Shown here piece after piece: positions 45,769 through 56,605 of a stretch of 64,000 bases of DNA. Position numbers and translations under genes: made by a program. Origin of the DNA: Adiantum capillus-veneris (Eukaryota; Streptophyta; Polypodiopsida; Polypodiales; Pteridaceae); assembly GCA_014529385.2 (NCBI GenBank), contig CM043971.1:83249340-83313339 (forward strand). The letters are read 5' to 3'. Every line of letters begins with the position of its first letter. The first letter of the stretch is position 1. The notes under the pieces were generated by a model, which was not told where the DNA came from, ran no database searches, and saw only the letters and a list, made by a program, of their open reading frames with translations.

Positions 45769-46719
45769 ATGTCTTCCGGCACTCACAAGGGTTCTTCTTC
45801 TTCAACAAGGTCCACAACCATTGTGGAAAATGATCCAAAATCTCCTAAGTGTGGAGATAGCAACACAACCACCCAACCAACGACATCGGAAACCATGATC
45901 ATGGCATACTTGGTATCATTGCAAGAGACCGTAAACAAACAAGGCGAAGACTTACGAGCACTTGCAATGGAGAATGGCACACTAAGGGTACTTGTGGTTG
46001 AGAATGAGAATCTCAAGAGGACACTTGAGATGCAAACAACACGTTTGATGCAACTTGAAGAGAAAGTCAAGGAATGTAAACGCTCTCTTGTGGACTTGAA
46101 TGCTTTGAAGGAGCGGATGAGCAAAGTAGAGCATGACCATGTATTGAAAGAGGAGAAATTTGACACTATGAGCCGGGATGTATGCGACATGAAAAATGTA
46201 TGCACAAACAAGTCTTGGGCTGATGTATGTGGTAGCAATGTGGTTTCTAATTCCTCACTCATGCAAGCTATGGTTCAAACAAAGAATGTTGAGAATGTGG
46301 ATGTGGAGGAGTTGAAGGAACGGGAGCGACGTTCCAAGAACATTGTTATTCGTGGAATTCCCGAAGAGAAGTTAGAGACACCTCCTTCTCTTGCCATTGT
46401 TATTGAAGATTTCTTCAAAACCCACTTTGGCATGTCCGGAGTTATGGTCTATGGAGCACATAGAGTGGGGAAGCAAGGAGCTCCTCGCTCGGGAGAACGG
46501 CCAATTGTATGCACCATGCCGGATGAGACCAAGCGAAAGATTATCCTTGATAATAGTTGGATCTATTTGAGGGATACAAAATGTTTTGTATGTGAAGATC
46601 ACACTATTAAGCAACAAAATATGCGTCACAAGGCATATGAGGAAAAGAATAATAAAAACAAGGAGATCTCTCATGAAGAAAATGTGCCCAAGGAGGAGGC
46701 AAGTCTCTCAAGCAAATAG
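45769..46719 (+). CDS. LINE ORF1 protein: coiled coil, RRM and C-terminal domain (L1 ORF1p-like)
   Basis: 316 codons from ATG. The N-terminus is Ser/Thr-rich. Residues about 50-135 are heptad-like and rich in Leu/Glu/Lys (LRVLVVENENLKRTLEMQT), as in the trimerising coiled coil of L1 ORF1p. Near residue 187 is RRSKNIVIRGIPEEK, the start of the RRM. Then come GAHRVGK, RPIVCTMPDETKRKIIL and a basic end of the C-terminal domain. The protein is expected to bind and package the element RNA. The ORF ends with TAG, directly followed in the same frame by ORF2. Most plant L1 elements I know use a zinc-knuckle ORF1, so this architecture is notable. Confidence 0.85.
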   Translation: MSSGTHKGSSSSTRSTTIVENDPKSPKCGDSNTTTQPTTSETMIMAYLVSLQETVNKQGEDLRALAMENGTLRVLVVENENLKRTLEMQTTRLMQLEEKVKECKRSLVDLNALKERMSKVEHDHVLKEEKFDTMSRDVCDMKNVCTNKSWADVCGSNVVSNSSLMQAMVQTKNVENVDVEELKERERRSKNIVIRGIPEEKLETPPSLAIVIEDFFKTHFGMSGVMVYGAHRVGKQGAPRSGERPIVCTMPDETKRKIILDNSWIYLRDTKCFVCEDHTIKQQNMRHKAYEEKNNKNKEISHEENVPKEEASLSSK

Positions 46720-46725
46720 GGATGC

Positions 46726-49700
46726 GTGACCTATGAGACCGAGTTACAATTGAAAATATGCTTTTGGAATTGTAATGGATACCCATGGAATGCGGGGGTT
46801 GGCATTGATGAACTAACAAGCAAAGCCGATGTTGTACTTCTTGTTGAAACTTGGGAGCATGATACACAAAGGATTAACGGCTTGGAGGATTACAATGTAA
46901 ATTCATTGATGTGGTCAAAGAATCTCAAGCAACGAAGAGGACAAGGAGGGTTAGCATGTATGGTTAAGAAAAGATTGGAAGATTTTGTATCAATTGTGAA
47001 AGATGACAAGTACAAACGTTATGTATGGCTGAAAATTATGACACCAAAAAGAGCACCCATTTTTGTAGCCGGTTGCTACATTCCTCATCATGATTCTCCC
47101 TTTTATGCTTGCATGGATAGAGATCAACCATTTTCTGATTTGGAAGAGGACATTGCTTATTTCAAAGGTGAAGGTGATGTTATTGTATTTGGGGATATGA
47201 ATGCTCGTACAAAAACATTGCAACATGATACTCAACAATTTGATATGCCATACATTTCAAGGGAGTTGGAGGAAGTTCACTTGTATGATCGTACTTCAAT
47301 GGATGAGAAAGAGCCGGATCACTATGGAAAGTTACTTTTACACATGTGTAATAGCACGGGTATGCTCATTGCCAATGGTGTATCTTTGTGGAGTGGAACC
47401 AATGGATTTACATGTAGAAGACATAATGGGGATAGTGTGATTGACTATATGCTACTCTCTGAAGCCATCATGTATCGCATAAAGAGTTTTATGTTTGGTC
47501 AATGGACCCCGGAGTCCGACCATCGCACCTTATGTATTGACCTTTCATGTGGAGAAGCAACTAAGCATGATAATCTCAGCCAAAGGAAAGAGAAGTTATC
47601 ACTATGTATGGATTTCAAACGGGCACCAATGTACATTGAAATGGTTGAGCAAAAATTATGGATGACAAAGCTTCAATGTGATGCACCATTGGAAACTAAA
47701 TGGGAAGCTTTCAAGAAAGCTATTTGTTCTTGTGCGGAAGAATGCTTTGCCATAAAGCATCTCCATAGTATCAACAAAGATAGATCACGCAAAAGGTGGC
47801 TTGATAAAGAATGTCAAGATGCTCGAAAGTCCTTGATAAAGCTTGATGCAACTATGGACAAAGACAACTATCAAAGTCATTTGCATACATACAAGGCATT
47901 GATTCAAAAGAAGAGAAGAAGATGGGAAGTAAAGCAACAAGAATTTCAAGTCCAAGAAAAGGCACATGCATGTGGAAGATTTTGGAGAAACTTGAGAGGC
48001 AAGCGGGTTGAGAATTTTGGTAACTTGAGTCTAGTGGATATGTACACACATTGTAGGCAATTATATGAGCAAGAAAATACTAAAAAAATGCCATTTTATG
48101 GTTCACTCCCATGTATGCCGTCTTTTTTTACTATTGAGGATGTATGCAGTGGGCTTGAAAAGTTGGCCACTCGCAAAGCGGGAGATCTTCAAGGTATCAA
48201 GCCGAAGATGATCAAATGGACGGGAGATTTTACCCATGAGTGGATGTGTGATATGTTCAACCTTGCACTTCAACATGGTACGCCTTATGATTGGAGTACT
48301 AATTGGGTTAAGCCTTTGCATAAAGGAGGGGATGTGAAGAATGTAAGCAACTACCGGACTATAATGATTGGGTCTCTTATGGCAAAGTTGTTTGGGTGCA
48401 TAATGGAGATGAAATTGAGTGATTGGGCTGAAGAGAATGACAAGCGTGCAAAGGGACAAGCGGGTTTTCGTCGATGCCATAGCACCATTGATCATCTTGT
48501 CACTCTTCGTGTTCTCATGGAGGAAAGTCGGTTGAAAGGCAAGCGATTGTATTGTTGTTTTGTGGACTTTAAGAAAGCCTTTGATATGATTCCACGTAAC
48601 AATTTGTGGAGAAGGATGGAAGAACTCCAAGTGCCAAGTGAGTTTATGCTTGCGGTTTCTCGAATCTATGAGAAGGTGATTTGTCAATTGCGCATGGGAA
48701 GAGAAATTTCAGAAATTTTTGTAAGCACTATTGGGGTTAAACAAGGATGTCCATTGTCACCAACTCTCTTTGGTCTATGCATCGATCAATTGGAACAAAT
48801 GGTACTTGACTTTATGCAAGAAGAAGGCATTGAAGAGGTCACTATTTGCAATGCGGTAATCATGCTTTTGTTGTATGCGGATGATGTAGTGCTTCTAGCA
48901 CACACTTTAGAAGATGCACAAAAGCTTATGGTTGTCCTTGAGAACTTTTGCTTGCATAGTGGGCTGATTGTAAATGAATCCAAAACAAAGGTTATGCTTG
49001 TGAAAACCAACCATAAGGAGAAGCCATGCATTGTGTACAACAACGAGACACTTGAAGTTGTTGAGAGCTTTAAGTACCTTGGCCTTGAGGTTCCATCCAA
49101 TCACAAGTGGCATGAATGTGCTATGCGTCGTTTGGAAGCGGGAAAGAGAGCATACTATGCATTTGAGAACATGTGTAATGCGGGAAACATCAAGTGTTGG
49201 GTTCTCAAGAAGTATCTTTTTGATGCATTGGTGACACCGGTTCTTCTTTATGGAGTTGAAGTGTGGGGCGGGAGCATCTCAAAGTCTACTTGGAAAGAGT
49301 TTGAGAATGTCCAAAAGCGTTTTCTTACAAACTTTCTCCAAGTTAAGACACAAACACCATATATGCTCCTACTTCTTGAGTCAGGATCTCTTCCAATTGA
49401 GGTTATGGGCATGGAAAGGGTTGTGGAGCACATGATAAAGATGCGTCAAAACCCCTCACATCGACTTCCTACAATTGCATGGGAAGCAAGCAAAAAAGTT
49501 CAAAAGACGCATAAAAGCAAGATCTTGAGCACGGGATGGATGCAAGACATAAAGAAGTGGTTTGGGAGATGGGATGCATTACACTTGCTACATGATGCTT
49601 CAATTGACTCTCAAGTGAATGAAGCTTTTCTACAACGCCAATGTATTACAGCTTGGGAGAAATCCGGTGGGTCACGCTTCATACATTACACCACCTATAT

Positions 49701-50118
49701 TGCCCCCAACTACAAAACCATGTTCTTCGCTGAGAGAGGAAACCGTACTCACACTTACATGCTTGAGCCTATTCACTTGTCCGCGATACGCACTATCGCA
49801 GCAATTCGGCTTAGCTCCCATTTCCTTCGATGCGAGATAGGGCGTTGGGGCAATCGAGAAGAGTCAAATCGATTGTGCACATTATGCTCACTGCAAGTTC
49901 GAGAGTCTGAGTACCACACACTACTAGAGTGCTCAGCTTTTGATCACATCCGAACTTGCTTCTCTCACATTTTCAGCCCTAACTTAGACCTACAGACTTT
50001 CCTCTGCCAGCCAAAGTGTGGGCTCTCCATTGCGACTCTCATCACTACAATTTTGGAGCATCGAGAGTCACTCATCAGCCATACACATACTACATCACAT
50101 GTAACTTTGGTCCCATAG
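46726..50118 (+). CDS. LINE ORF2 protein: APE endonuclease, reverse transcriptase, CCHC zinc finger
   Basis: 1130 codons, opened at a GTG; the real start is unclear. Endonuclease: FWNCNG (about residue 13), LLVETW (about 38), GCYIPHHD (about 113), FGDMNAR (about 155), SDHRTL (about 264), all with catalytic residues present. RT: QAGFRRCHSTIDH, FVDFKKAFD (about 612), GVKQGCPLSPTLF, LLYADDVVLL (about 715). The C-terminal finger has CTLC, then H and C in a CX2CX9HX4C pattern (about 1051-1069). It nicks the target and copies the RNA by target-primed reverse transcription. There is no in-frame ATG before about 46909, which lies after the first two endonuclease motifs, so translation must use readthrough, reinitiation or a non-AUG start. 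Confidence 0.9.
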   Translation: MTYETELQLKICFWNCNGYPWNAGVGIDELTSKADVVLLVETWEHDTQRINGLEDYNVNSLMWSKNLKQRRGQGGLACMVKKRLEDFVSIVKDDKYKRYVWLKIMTPKRAPIFVAGCYIPHHDSPFYACMDRDQPFSDLEEDIAYFKGEGDVIVFGDMNARTKTLQHDTQQFDMPYISRELEEVHLYDRTSMDEKEPDHYGKLLLHMCNSTGMLIANGVSLWSGTNGFTCRRHNGDSVIDYMLLSEAIMYRIKSFMFGQWTPESDHRTLCIDLSCGEATKHDNLSQRKEKLSLCMDFKRAPMYIEMVEQKLWMTKLQCDAPLETKWEAFKKAICSCAEECFAIKHLHSINKDRSRKRWLDKECQDARKSLIKLDATMDKDNYQSHLHTYKALIQKKRRRWEVKQQEFQVQEKAHACGRFWRNLRGKRVENFGNLSLVDMYTHCRQLYEQENTKKMPFYGSLPCMPSFFTIEDVCSGLEKLATRKAGDLQGIKPKMIKWTGDFTHEWMCDMFNLALQHGTPYDWSTNWVKPLHKGGDVKNVSNYRTIMIGSLMAKLFGCIMEMKLSDWAEENDKRAKGQAGFRRCHSTIDHLVTLRVLMEESRLKGKRLYCCFVDFKKAFDMIPRNNLWRRMEELQVPSEFMLAVSRIYEKVICQLRMGREISEIFVSTIGVKQGCPLSPTLFGLCIDQLEQMVLDFMQEEGIEEVTICNAVIMLLLYADDVVLLAHTLEDAQKLMVVLENFCLHSGLIVNESKTKVMLVKTNHKEKPCIVYNNETLEVVESFKYLGLEVPSNHKWHECAMRRLEAGKRAYYAFENMCNAGNIKCWVLKKYLFDALVTPVLLYGVEVWGGSISKSTWKEFENVQKRFLTNFLQVKTQTPYMLLLLESGSLPIEVMGMERVVEHMIKMRQNPSHRLPTIAWEASKKVQKTHKSKILSTGWMQDIKKWFGRWDALHLLHDASIDSQVNEAFLQRQCITAWEKSGGSRFIHYTTYIAPNYKTMFFAERGNRTHTYMLEPIHLSAIRTIAAIRLSSHFLRCEIGRWGNREESNRLCTLCSLQVRESEYHTLLECSAFDHIRTCFSHIFSPNLDLQTFLCQPKCGLSIATLITTILEHRESLISHTHTTSHVTLVP

Positions 50119-50149
50119 GTCATATTTGACCTCCGAGGACGATAATAAA

Positions 50150-50314
<165 letters not shown>

Positions 50315-50424
50315 CTAACCAACCTAATAAGAGGATGGAAAGTTGTTGGCGATGGCGAGAGGTAAGTAAGGGGAGATTGGTGCTTTAGTTTCTTCTTATG
50401 TCCACTAGTATCCCACTACCTCTG

Positions 50425-51720
50425 GATGTGTTAGTTGACCACGTTCCTCACGGCTATGTATATGCAAGCTTTGCCAGCTCCATTGCATAGGCTTGGAGTT
50501 TCGTGTTGAAGGCTAAGAGTCTTGCAAGCTAGAGAGTCCTTGCAAGACAAGGCAAAGGATTCATGGTTCTTGATGCACTCTATGATCTTAAATCCCCAGA
50601 TGGGTGAGTGCTCCATGGGTTGACATGTATGCTAAATGTGGTGTATTTTAGAAAGCACAAAAAGCACTTGAGTAGGTTCCTCTCAAGTATTCAATCTCTT
50701 GGCACACCGTGATTGTAGGATATTCCCAAGAAGGGCATGGATCCTTTCAATGGATGCAAAGAAAGGGCATCTCTCTAGTTTTGCAATAATCTATTCTTGC
50801 ATCTTGAAGGCATGTGGTAGTACATAAGATGCTAACTTTGGCAAAATAATTGAGGATGATATTGTTAGTAAGTTGTTGTTGACAAAGAACATCGTGCTTG
50901 GAAATGCCTTGATTGACATGTATGTTAAGTACTTGAGAAAGCACAACAAGTGCTTGAGGAGTTTCTTATCTAGAATGTCTTTTGGAATGCATTGATTGTG
51001 GGGTATACCGTAAAGGAGCATGGCAAAGAAGCTCTCGGCTGTTTTGAGGGGATGTTAAGCGAGGGTGTCTCTCAAAATGCAATCACCTATGCTTGCATCT
51101 TGACAGAATGTGGCATAAGGCAAGATGCTAATATGGGCAGGAGAACGAATGATGATATCTTTTTTAGGGGTTGTTATTATAAAGAACCATAATGCTTGGC
51201 AATGCCTTGGTCGACTTGTATGCCAAATGTGATATAGTTTAGAAAGCACAAAAAATGCTTGTGGAGGATCCTCTTTGGGATGTCATCTCCTGACACACAT
51301 TTTTGTTAGGATATGGCCAGGATGCTATGGGATGCTTTTGATGGATGCAAACTGAGGGTGTCTCTCTGCTTGGATCTTGAAGGATGTGGCACTACACAAG
51401 ATGCTGATTTGTGCAAAAGAATAAGGGATTAAATTGCTAGTCAGATGTTGTTGAGAAAGAGTATAATGTTTGGCAATGCCTTGATTGACATGTATATTAA
51501 TTATAGTGAACTTCAAAAAGCACAATAAGTGCTTGAGGAGCTTCTTATCTGGAACGTCATCACTTGGAATTCACTGAGTACGGGATTTTCCCTAAAGGGA
51601 TGAGGCCAAGAAGCTTTGGTATTTTTTGAGCGAATGACAAGCGAGGGCATCTCTCCAAATGAAATCACCTATGCTTGCATCTTGACGGCATGTGGTAACT
51701 CAAGGTAAGGCAATGTGCTG
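50425..51720 (+). pseudogene. pentatricopeptide-repeat (PPR) pseudogene
   Basis: Repeated PPR text appears in mixed frames: VDMYAKCGVF (about 50622), SWHTVIVGYSQEGHG (about 50695), YSCILKACGS and KNIVLGNALIDMYVK (about 50790-50935), MIVGYTVKEHGKEALGCF and GVSQNAITYACILTECG (50992-51115), GNALVDLYAKCD-like text (about 51196), and EITYACILTACGN (about 51660). Units recur about every 300-350 bp. PPR proteins bind organelle RNA. Stops occur in every unit and at least three frameshifts are needed, so this is dead. It is probably a genomic or retro-copied fragment of a long PPR gene. Confidence 0.85.
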
Positions 51721-51894
51721 GGTTGCTTCTACCAATGCTAGGTACAGGTCCTTCAACTGTAGAGCTAGACGATTTTTCAATTGAAATGGATTTGTAAATG
51801 TGTTGCTTCAAGTTTTTGTGAAGATACAAGTGATCTTTCTTGAGACTCTGTTTATTTGAATGTCATGCCTCCAAACATTTTAGAGGTTATATAC

Positions 51895-51930
51895 CCCCCC
51901 CCCCCTCCAAAAAAAAAAAAAAAAAAACCT
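51895..51930. repeat. poly-C / poly-A tract
   Basis: A run of about 13 C, a short break and about 20 A. Low-complexity tract with no other feature. Confidence 0.85.
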
Positions 51931-52134
51931 ACCTTTCTTCCCCCCTGAAAAAACCCCTCTGAAAAGAACAATGCATAGGTACGCTTACTGGAACCATGAT
52001 CCAAACAATTCCTCTATTTTTGGTAGGTAAAAGCAATCCTTAAGAAGACACATGTATTGATGTTGATGAGCTAAAGGATGACACTTTATACAGGTAAGGG
52101 TACAACATGCATTCAAATCATGATGGGTTCTAGT

Positions 52135-52240
52135 TCGAGACTAGCAGTGTGTGTGTGTGTGTGTGCGCGCACTTAAAATCATGATGGGTTCTAGTTCGAG
52201 ACTAGCATAGTGTGTGTGTGTGTACGCGCACTTAAAATCC
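52135..52240. repeat. local duplication with (TG)n
   Basis: ATCATGATGGGTTCTAGTTC with GAGACTAGCA, a TG run and GCGCAC is present twice about 60 bp apart (52118-52177 and 52178-52240). Confidence 0.8.
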
Positions 52241-52369
52241 TTTTTTGCTCAAATCGGCCGCATGTGAGTGCTCAAAAGTTTTATGTATTTTTATTTTGTT
52301 TAAAATTATATTGTATATTGAAAAAATAAAATTTTATTCATTAGGCTTTCAATGCTTTAAATTTTTATG

Positions 52370-52545
52370 CAATTTTGTTTTGAAATTTGCTTTGGGGTAA
52401 TTTTGTTTTGAAATTATGCTATGGGAAAATTTTGTTTTGAAATTATGCTTTGGAGAAAGTTTGTTTTGAAATTATGGTATGGGGAAATTTTATTTTGAAA
52501 TTATGCTTTGGAGAAATTTTATTTTGAAATTACGCTACCATCTCA
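52370..52545. repeat. short tandem repeat, about 30-bp unit
   Basis: TTTTGAAATTATGCT followed by TTGGAGAAA or ATGGGGAAA recurs about six times. Confidence 0.85.
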
Positions 52546-52564
52546 TGATCATTATGCGATTGAT

Positions 52565-52885
52565 GAGGTTTAGGTTACAGGTTTCGGCTAGGTTTAGGTT
52601 TAGCTTATAGGTTTAAGTTATAGGTTAGGTTAGGGTATATGTTATATGTTAGGCTAAGTATATTAGGTTACATGTTAGGTCATAGCTAGCGGCAAATAGT
52701 GGGAAAAACGCAAACGAACTTTGAAAATGACTTGTGTACTTCAAAAATCGCGAATGGACTTCGGTTAAGTTAGGTTATAGATTAGGTATATGTTTTAAGT
52801 TAGGTTATGTTATAGGTTAGGTTAAATTAGCTTATAGGTTAGGTTTAGGTTATAGATTAGGTTAGGTTATATGTTGGGTTAGAGC
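52565..52885. repeat. degenerate TTAGGT / TTATAGGTTAGG repeat
   Basis: Irregular repeats of GGTTAGGTTA and TTATAGGTTA are interrupted by a roughly 80-bp segment (52690-52770: AGCTAGCGGCA, then CGCGAATGGAC). AGCTAGCGGCA returns at about 52885. Confidence 0.8.
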
Positions 52886-53019
52886 TAGCGGCATGTAACA
52901 TTTAATGGCCTATTAACTTGTGTGTAGAGGAAGTTAGCATGAACATAGTGGGCATTTCATTAGAATAGATTCCTAATGAGAATTACAAGAGTGCTTGGGT
53001 GGAGAGAGCAACAAAAAGC

Positions 53020-53650
53020 ATAACACCTAGTTAGATAGCATGAACAATACTTTCAAAAGAGAGAGAAATTAAGCTATTGACAACAGTTGAGGACCGGATT
53101 TGCATGGAGCCGGTCCCCCCTCCAAAAGGCTTTGTATTATGGTTTCTCCCATCAAGAGAGACATTGTACAATACAATTCTTTGTGTTCTTTCAAGACTAG
53201 CTAGTGCAATGAAGATGAAAGCTTCATGTACCAAGCAACACACTTAGCAAACACAACTTTAACTATCCCCGGTCTCAAACCCAAGACCTCACACACCTTC
53301 GAAGATGGTGAGAGCTAGCAGGGTATGAGAGTAGATTGAGAGGAAGAAGGAGTATCTTACGAGAAAGATGTACATCTCCTCACATAATCACTCATATTAG
53401 CATAGCTTTAGCTTAGTAATTAGATTGATAGAGGAGATGAGCATGCATTGAAGCTTGGCTCTTGGTTGGATTTGCATCCACAAGCCAAGAGTGTGTCGAT
53501 GTAGGCTTCTATCTCACAAGCTTGGAGTAGGTGATGAGCTCTCCATTAAAGCTTGGGAAGAGATAGTCTTCTCTTTCTTCACACATGAGATTGTGTGAGT
53601 TTGTGTGTGATAATGCCTTGCAAAAATCAGCCCCCTCTCTCTCTTGGGCG
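53020..53650 (-). repeat. LTR fragment, same family as the LTR at 36.5-37.9 kb
   Basis: The reverse complement follows 37080-37640 closely: CTCCAAGCTTG, CACACTCTTGGC-like, GATGCAAATCCAACCAAG, TGCTAGCTCTC, AGGTGTGTGAGGTCTTGGG, then GCCTTTTGGAGGGGGGACCG. It is an isolated minus-strand LTR piece with no internal region recognised. Confidence 0.7.
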
Positions 53651-53719
53651 AGCCCTCTTGCTATTTGCTCTTGCAGGCTCCCCATTGGACCTCCCAAAGT
53701 CAAGCCAATGGCTATTAAG

Positions 53720-54200
53720 CAGCATAAGTGCATTAGGAAAAATATGGACTCTCCATGTGCCTTGTAAGAATCCCCAATTTTAAGGAAGTATGTTGTGATT
53801 AAGGGAGACAAAGGAAATGATGGGGGCTATTTTGGTAGGTCATTTTCTATCCTTCAAGCCTAGAAAAGATGGGGTAAGAAGTGACTAAGAGGATACCTTC
53901 TCTCTCTACCTTTTCAGCATCTCCTAGAGAAAAGGGGGTGTCATAAAGAGGGAGAGGGACCCTTGTACAAAAAGAGAACCCCACCTTTCATGTTTTTTTA
54001 AAAATGCGGAAAAAAATAAACCCTAAAAATTTGAAATTTATTGAAATTTTCAAAAGTAATCATTTCCCCCCAAAAAGTGACCCCAAAACCTATTCTAATA
54101 TCAAAACATCATTTTTTGCCTCCAAAATCCCTTTCTCTCTCTTCATGTCTCCTCTTTGTCTCTCTCACTCCCCTTCCTCTAAGTAGCCATGCCCACCATA
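53720..54200. repeat. left arm of a long inverted repeat (partner 58560-59020)
   Basis: CATTAGGAAAAATATGGACT, GGGTGTCATAAAG, GAGGGACCCTTG, AAAAATTTGAAATTT and CCCTTTCTCTCTC-like text return in reverse complement at 58560-59020 in the same order. Identity is moderate. The outer part touches the LTR fragment above. Confidence 0.7.
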
Positions 54201-55940
54201 GCTAGGACCTGCTGCATCTCCCTCTTCCTGCTGCATCTCCCTCTTCATCTAAATGCTAAATCCTCCTTCTCACTCTTACAGAATTTTGCATCTCCCTCTC
54301 CATCTACCTGCTAAACCCTCCCTCTCTTTCTCACACACTCCTGGATATGCCTCTTCATCTACCTGCTAAACCCTTCGTCTCACTGTCACATTCCTCTCTC
54401 CTCTCTTCTTTCTATCCATGTACCCTCTTCCATTGTTCACTGTCCTCCCTCAAAAATACCAAGTCTACCGTAAGCCAAGATCTACAGCAACTACCTCTTC
54501 ATCTACCTCCTCAATCTTCCATTTCAATGTCAGCGTACCCTCCCCTGACCCTACCCCTTCCCTCATACTCAACTTCCGCTATCAACCAACACCACCATGA
54601 TTACAAGCTAATGTAGTTGTCTTCACATCCACCTTTGCCTCTATTGCATCCCACAACACTAATACACAACCATCACACAAGCTATGGAAAAGACTCTAGC
54701 ATACCCAACTTCTTGCAAGCTATGGAACATAATATTTCTTTTTCATGTAAGGTGGAGTCACATCATAAACTTTCTAGTTGGAAGGACACAGAAGGGTGCC
54801 CCTGCACCACAAGTGGAAACTCCATAGCCATGAGACAGAGATGGATCCCAAGCATAGGAAGGTCAAGTATTTCAAGCAATGGTGATGTTACTTTACACAA
54901 GGGCACTGGTTTCAAACCTGAGTGTATTTGAGGTAACATTTGAAGAATTTAGATTTGTACTCTATACATGCTGAACATGTATCCATAATGCCCAAAGCTA
55001 TCAACATAGCTTTTACTTTGTAATATCAATCATGTTTGAGGTGGTCTACAATGGACATGGTTTTGTAACAGCAAGCGCTATGGCTTTAATATATGAAATC
55101 TTTGATCTTGCAAATTATTTTTCATGTAGCAATTTCTTTAAATATTTGATTCTTATTGAGGGGTTTGATTCTTATAAAAGTGTGTCACATGAATACGGTA
55201 AATTCTTGGTGAATTCTAGGGGTTCATAACTAATATAGAAAGTGTTGAACCAATGTTGAGAATTATGCTAGTGGGGAGGATTACCCATTACACATAAGCC
55301 TGCATCAAGATGGGCCATGTAATTGCATCATGGTAGCATTTTTGAGGATGCAAAACCATATCAACCAATGCTTCAAAGGTAGGGGCTAGTTGGTTAGTTT
55401 AGGAGAGGAGGCAAGGGTTCCTATTCATGCATTGGATGGAAAAGAGGCATGGGATGGGTTTAGAAAACCTTTATTATCTCTCTCTCTCTCTCTCTCCCCC
55501 CCCCCCCCCCCCCCCCCCCCAATATCTCTTTTCTTACAGATAGCTAGCCATGTATGATCAATTATTTTTTGCATAAACTTATAGAGTAGTGTTTTGTACT
55601 AATAGAATATTGGCTCCTTTATGGGTAGCTTCTTTAAGAATCAATTATCTCTCTCTGTATCTCTCCTTTTGTGGATGTTATGGCCATTTGCTTCAGCTCT
55701 GTTTCACTAGTAGGCCTTTGTGAGACTAAAAAGTGTCTTGTACAACCAAGAAAAGCACCCCCTTTTTCTTTCGAGAACAAAACTAGAGCATACACACTAT
55801 GGGGCACTATCCTGAAAATCAAAGGGGGGCTTGCAACGCGCCATGGTATGAGATAGCTATTATTGCATGGTTGAGTGAAGTTTGAACATCCTGTAGGACC
55901 ATGTCAACCATGCCAAAGCAAGCTGGCACAAATAGAAGGC
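54200..55940. other. no supported gene; C/T-rich stretch and microsatellite
   Basis: 54200-54600 is Pro/Ser/Leu-coding, C/T-rich text with repeated TGCATCTCCCTCTTC-like phrases. 55477-55520 is (CT)n followed by about 27 C. No recognised domain. Confidence 0.4.
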
Positions 55941-55944
55941 AAGG

Positions 55945-56089
55945 CAAGGGATGCATAGTCCTTGGGAGGCCCAAAGAAAGCCTGCCACAAGGGAGCGCAT
56001 TTGGGCCTTCCATAGACCTATGGAAGGCCCAAATGCGCTCCCTTGTGGCAGGCTTTCTTTGGGCCTCCTAAGGCCTATGCATCCTTGTG
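55945..56089. repeat. near-perfect hairpin, about 71-bp arms, 2-nt loop
   Basis: The left arm runs GATGCATAGTCCTTGGGAGG ... CTTCCATAG, and the right arm CTATGGAAG ... CCTCCTAAGGCCTATGCATC, with only a few mismatches. The centre is CCATAGACCTATGG. A transcript would form an almost uninterrupted duplex. Confidence 0.9.
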
Positions 56090-56421
56090 GCTTGCTTAGT
56101 TTTGGGCATGGTGTCCTTGGTCCTACAAGATAACCATGAACATCCATCCAAAGAAGCATTTTCCAAAACTATAGCTCATATGATATATCTAGAAAAAGCA
56201 AACTCATCCTCTACTACAAATGGCTATAGATGGCTCACCATGTGCATGATGCATTCTCTACTCATTCTCTACTACAGATGGCTCAAAGTATGCATGATGC
56301 ATATTCAATTAGCAATCAATACAAGGAATAACTTTTCTTGGGTTTGATCCATGTATCATGTCATTTGTCCATCATAAAAGTGTATCCTCAATAAAGGGGC
56401 AATGCCCTTGAGTTCCAAAAG

Positions 56422-56424
<3 letters not shown>

Positions 56425-56478
<54 letters not shown>
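56425..56478. repeat. (CT)n microsatellite followed by ATCTATCT-type repeats
   Basis: About 54 bp of CT, then irregular TATCTATCTATG repeats to about 56575. The order CT then TATC is the mirror of the LINE 3' edge at 50151-50283. Confidence 0.9.
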
Positions 56479-56479
<1 letters not shown>

Positions 56480-56605
56480 GTTATCTATCTATGTATCTAT
56501 CTTTGTGTTTTTTATTTGCATGTGTATCTATCTATGTATTTATGTATGTATCTATCGAATTATCTATCCATCTATCGTTCGTTCTCTTTTCTTTATTTTA
56601 ATTTC

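Noticed and set aside
52565-52885. Interstitial telomere array
   Set aside because: The repeats are irregular and do not match TTTAGGG or a clean TTAGGG pattern.
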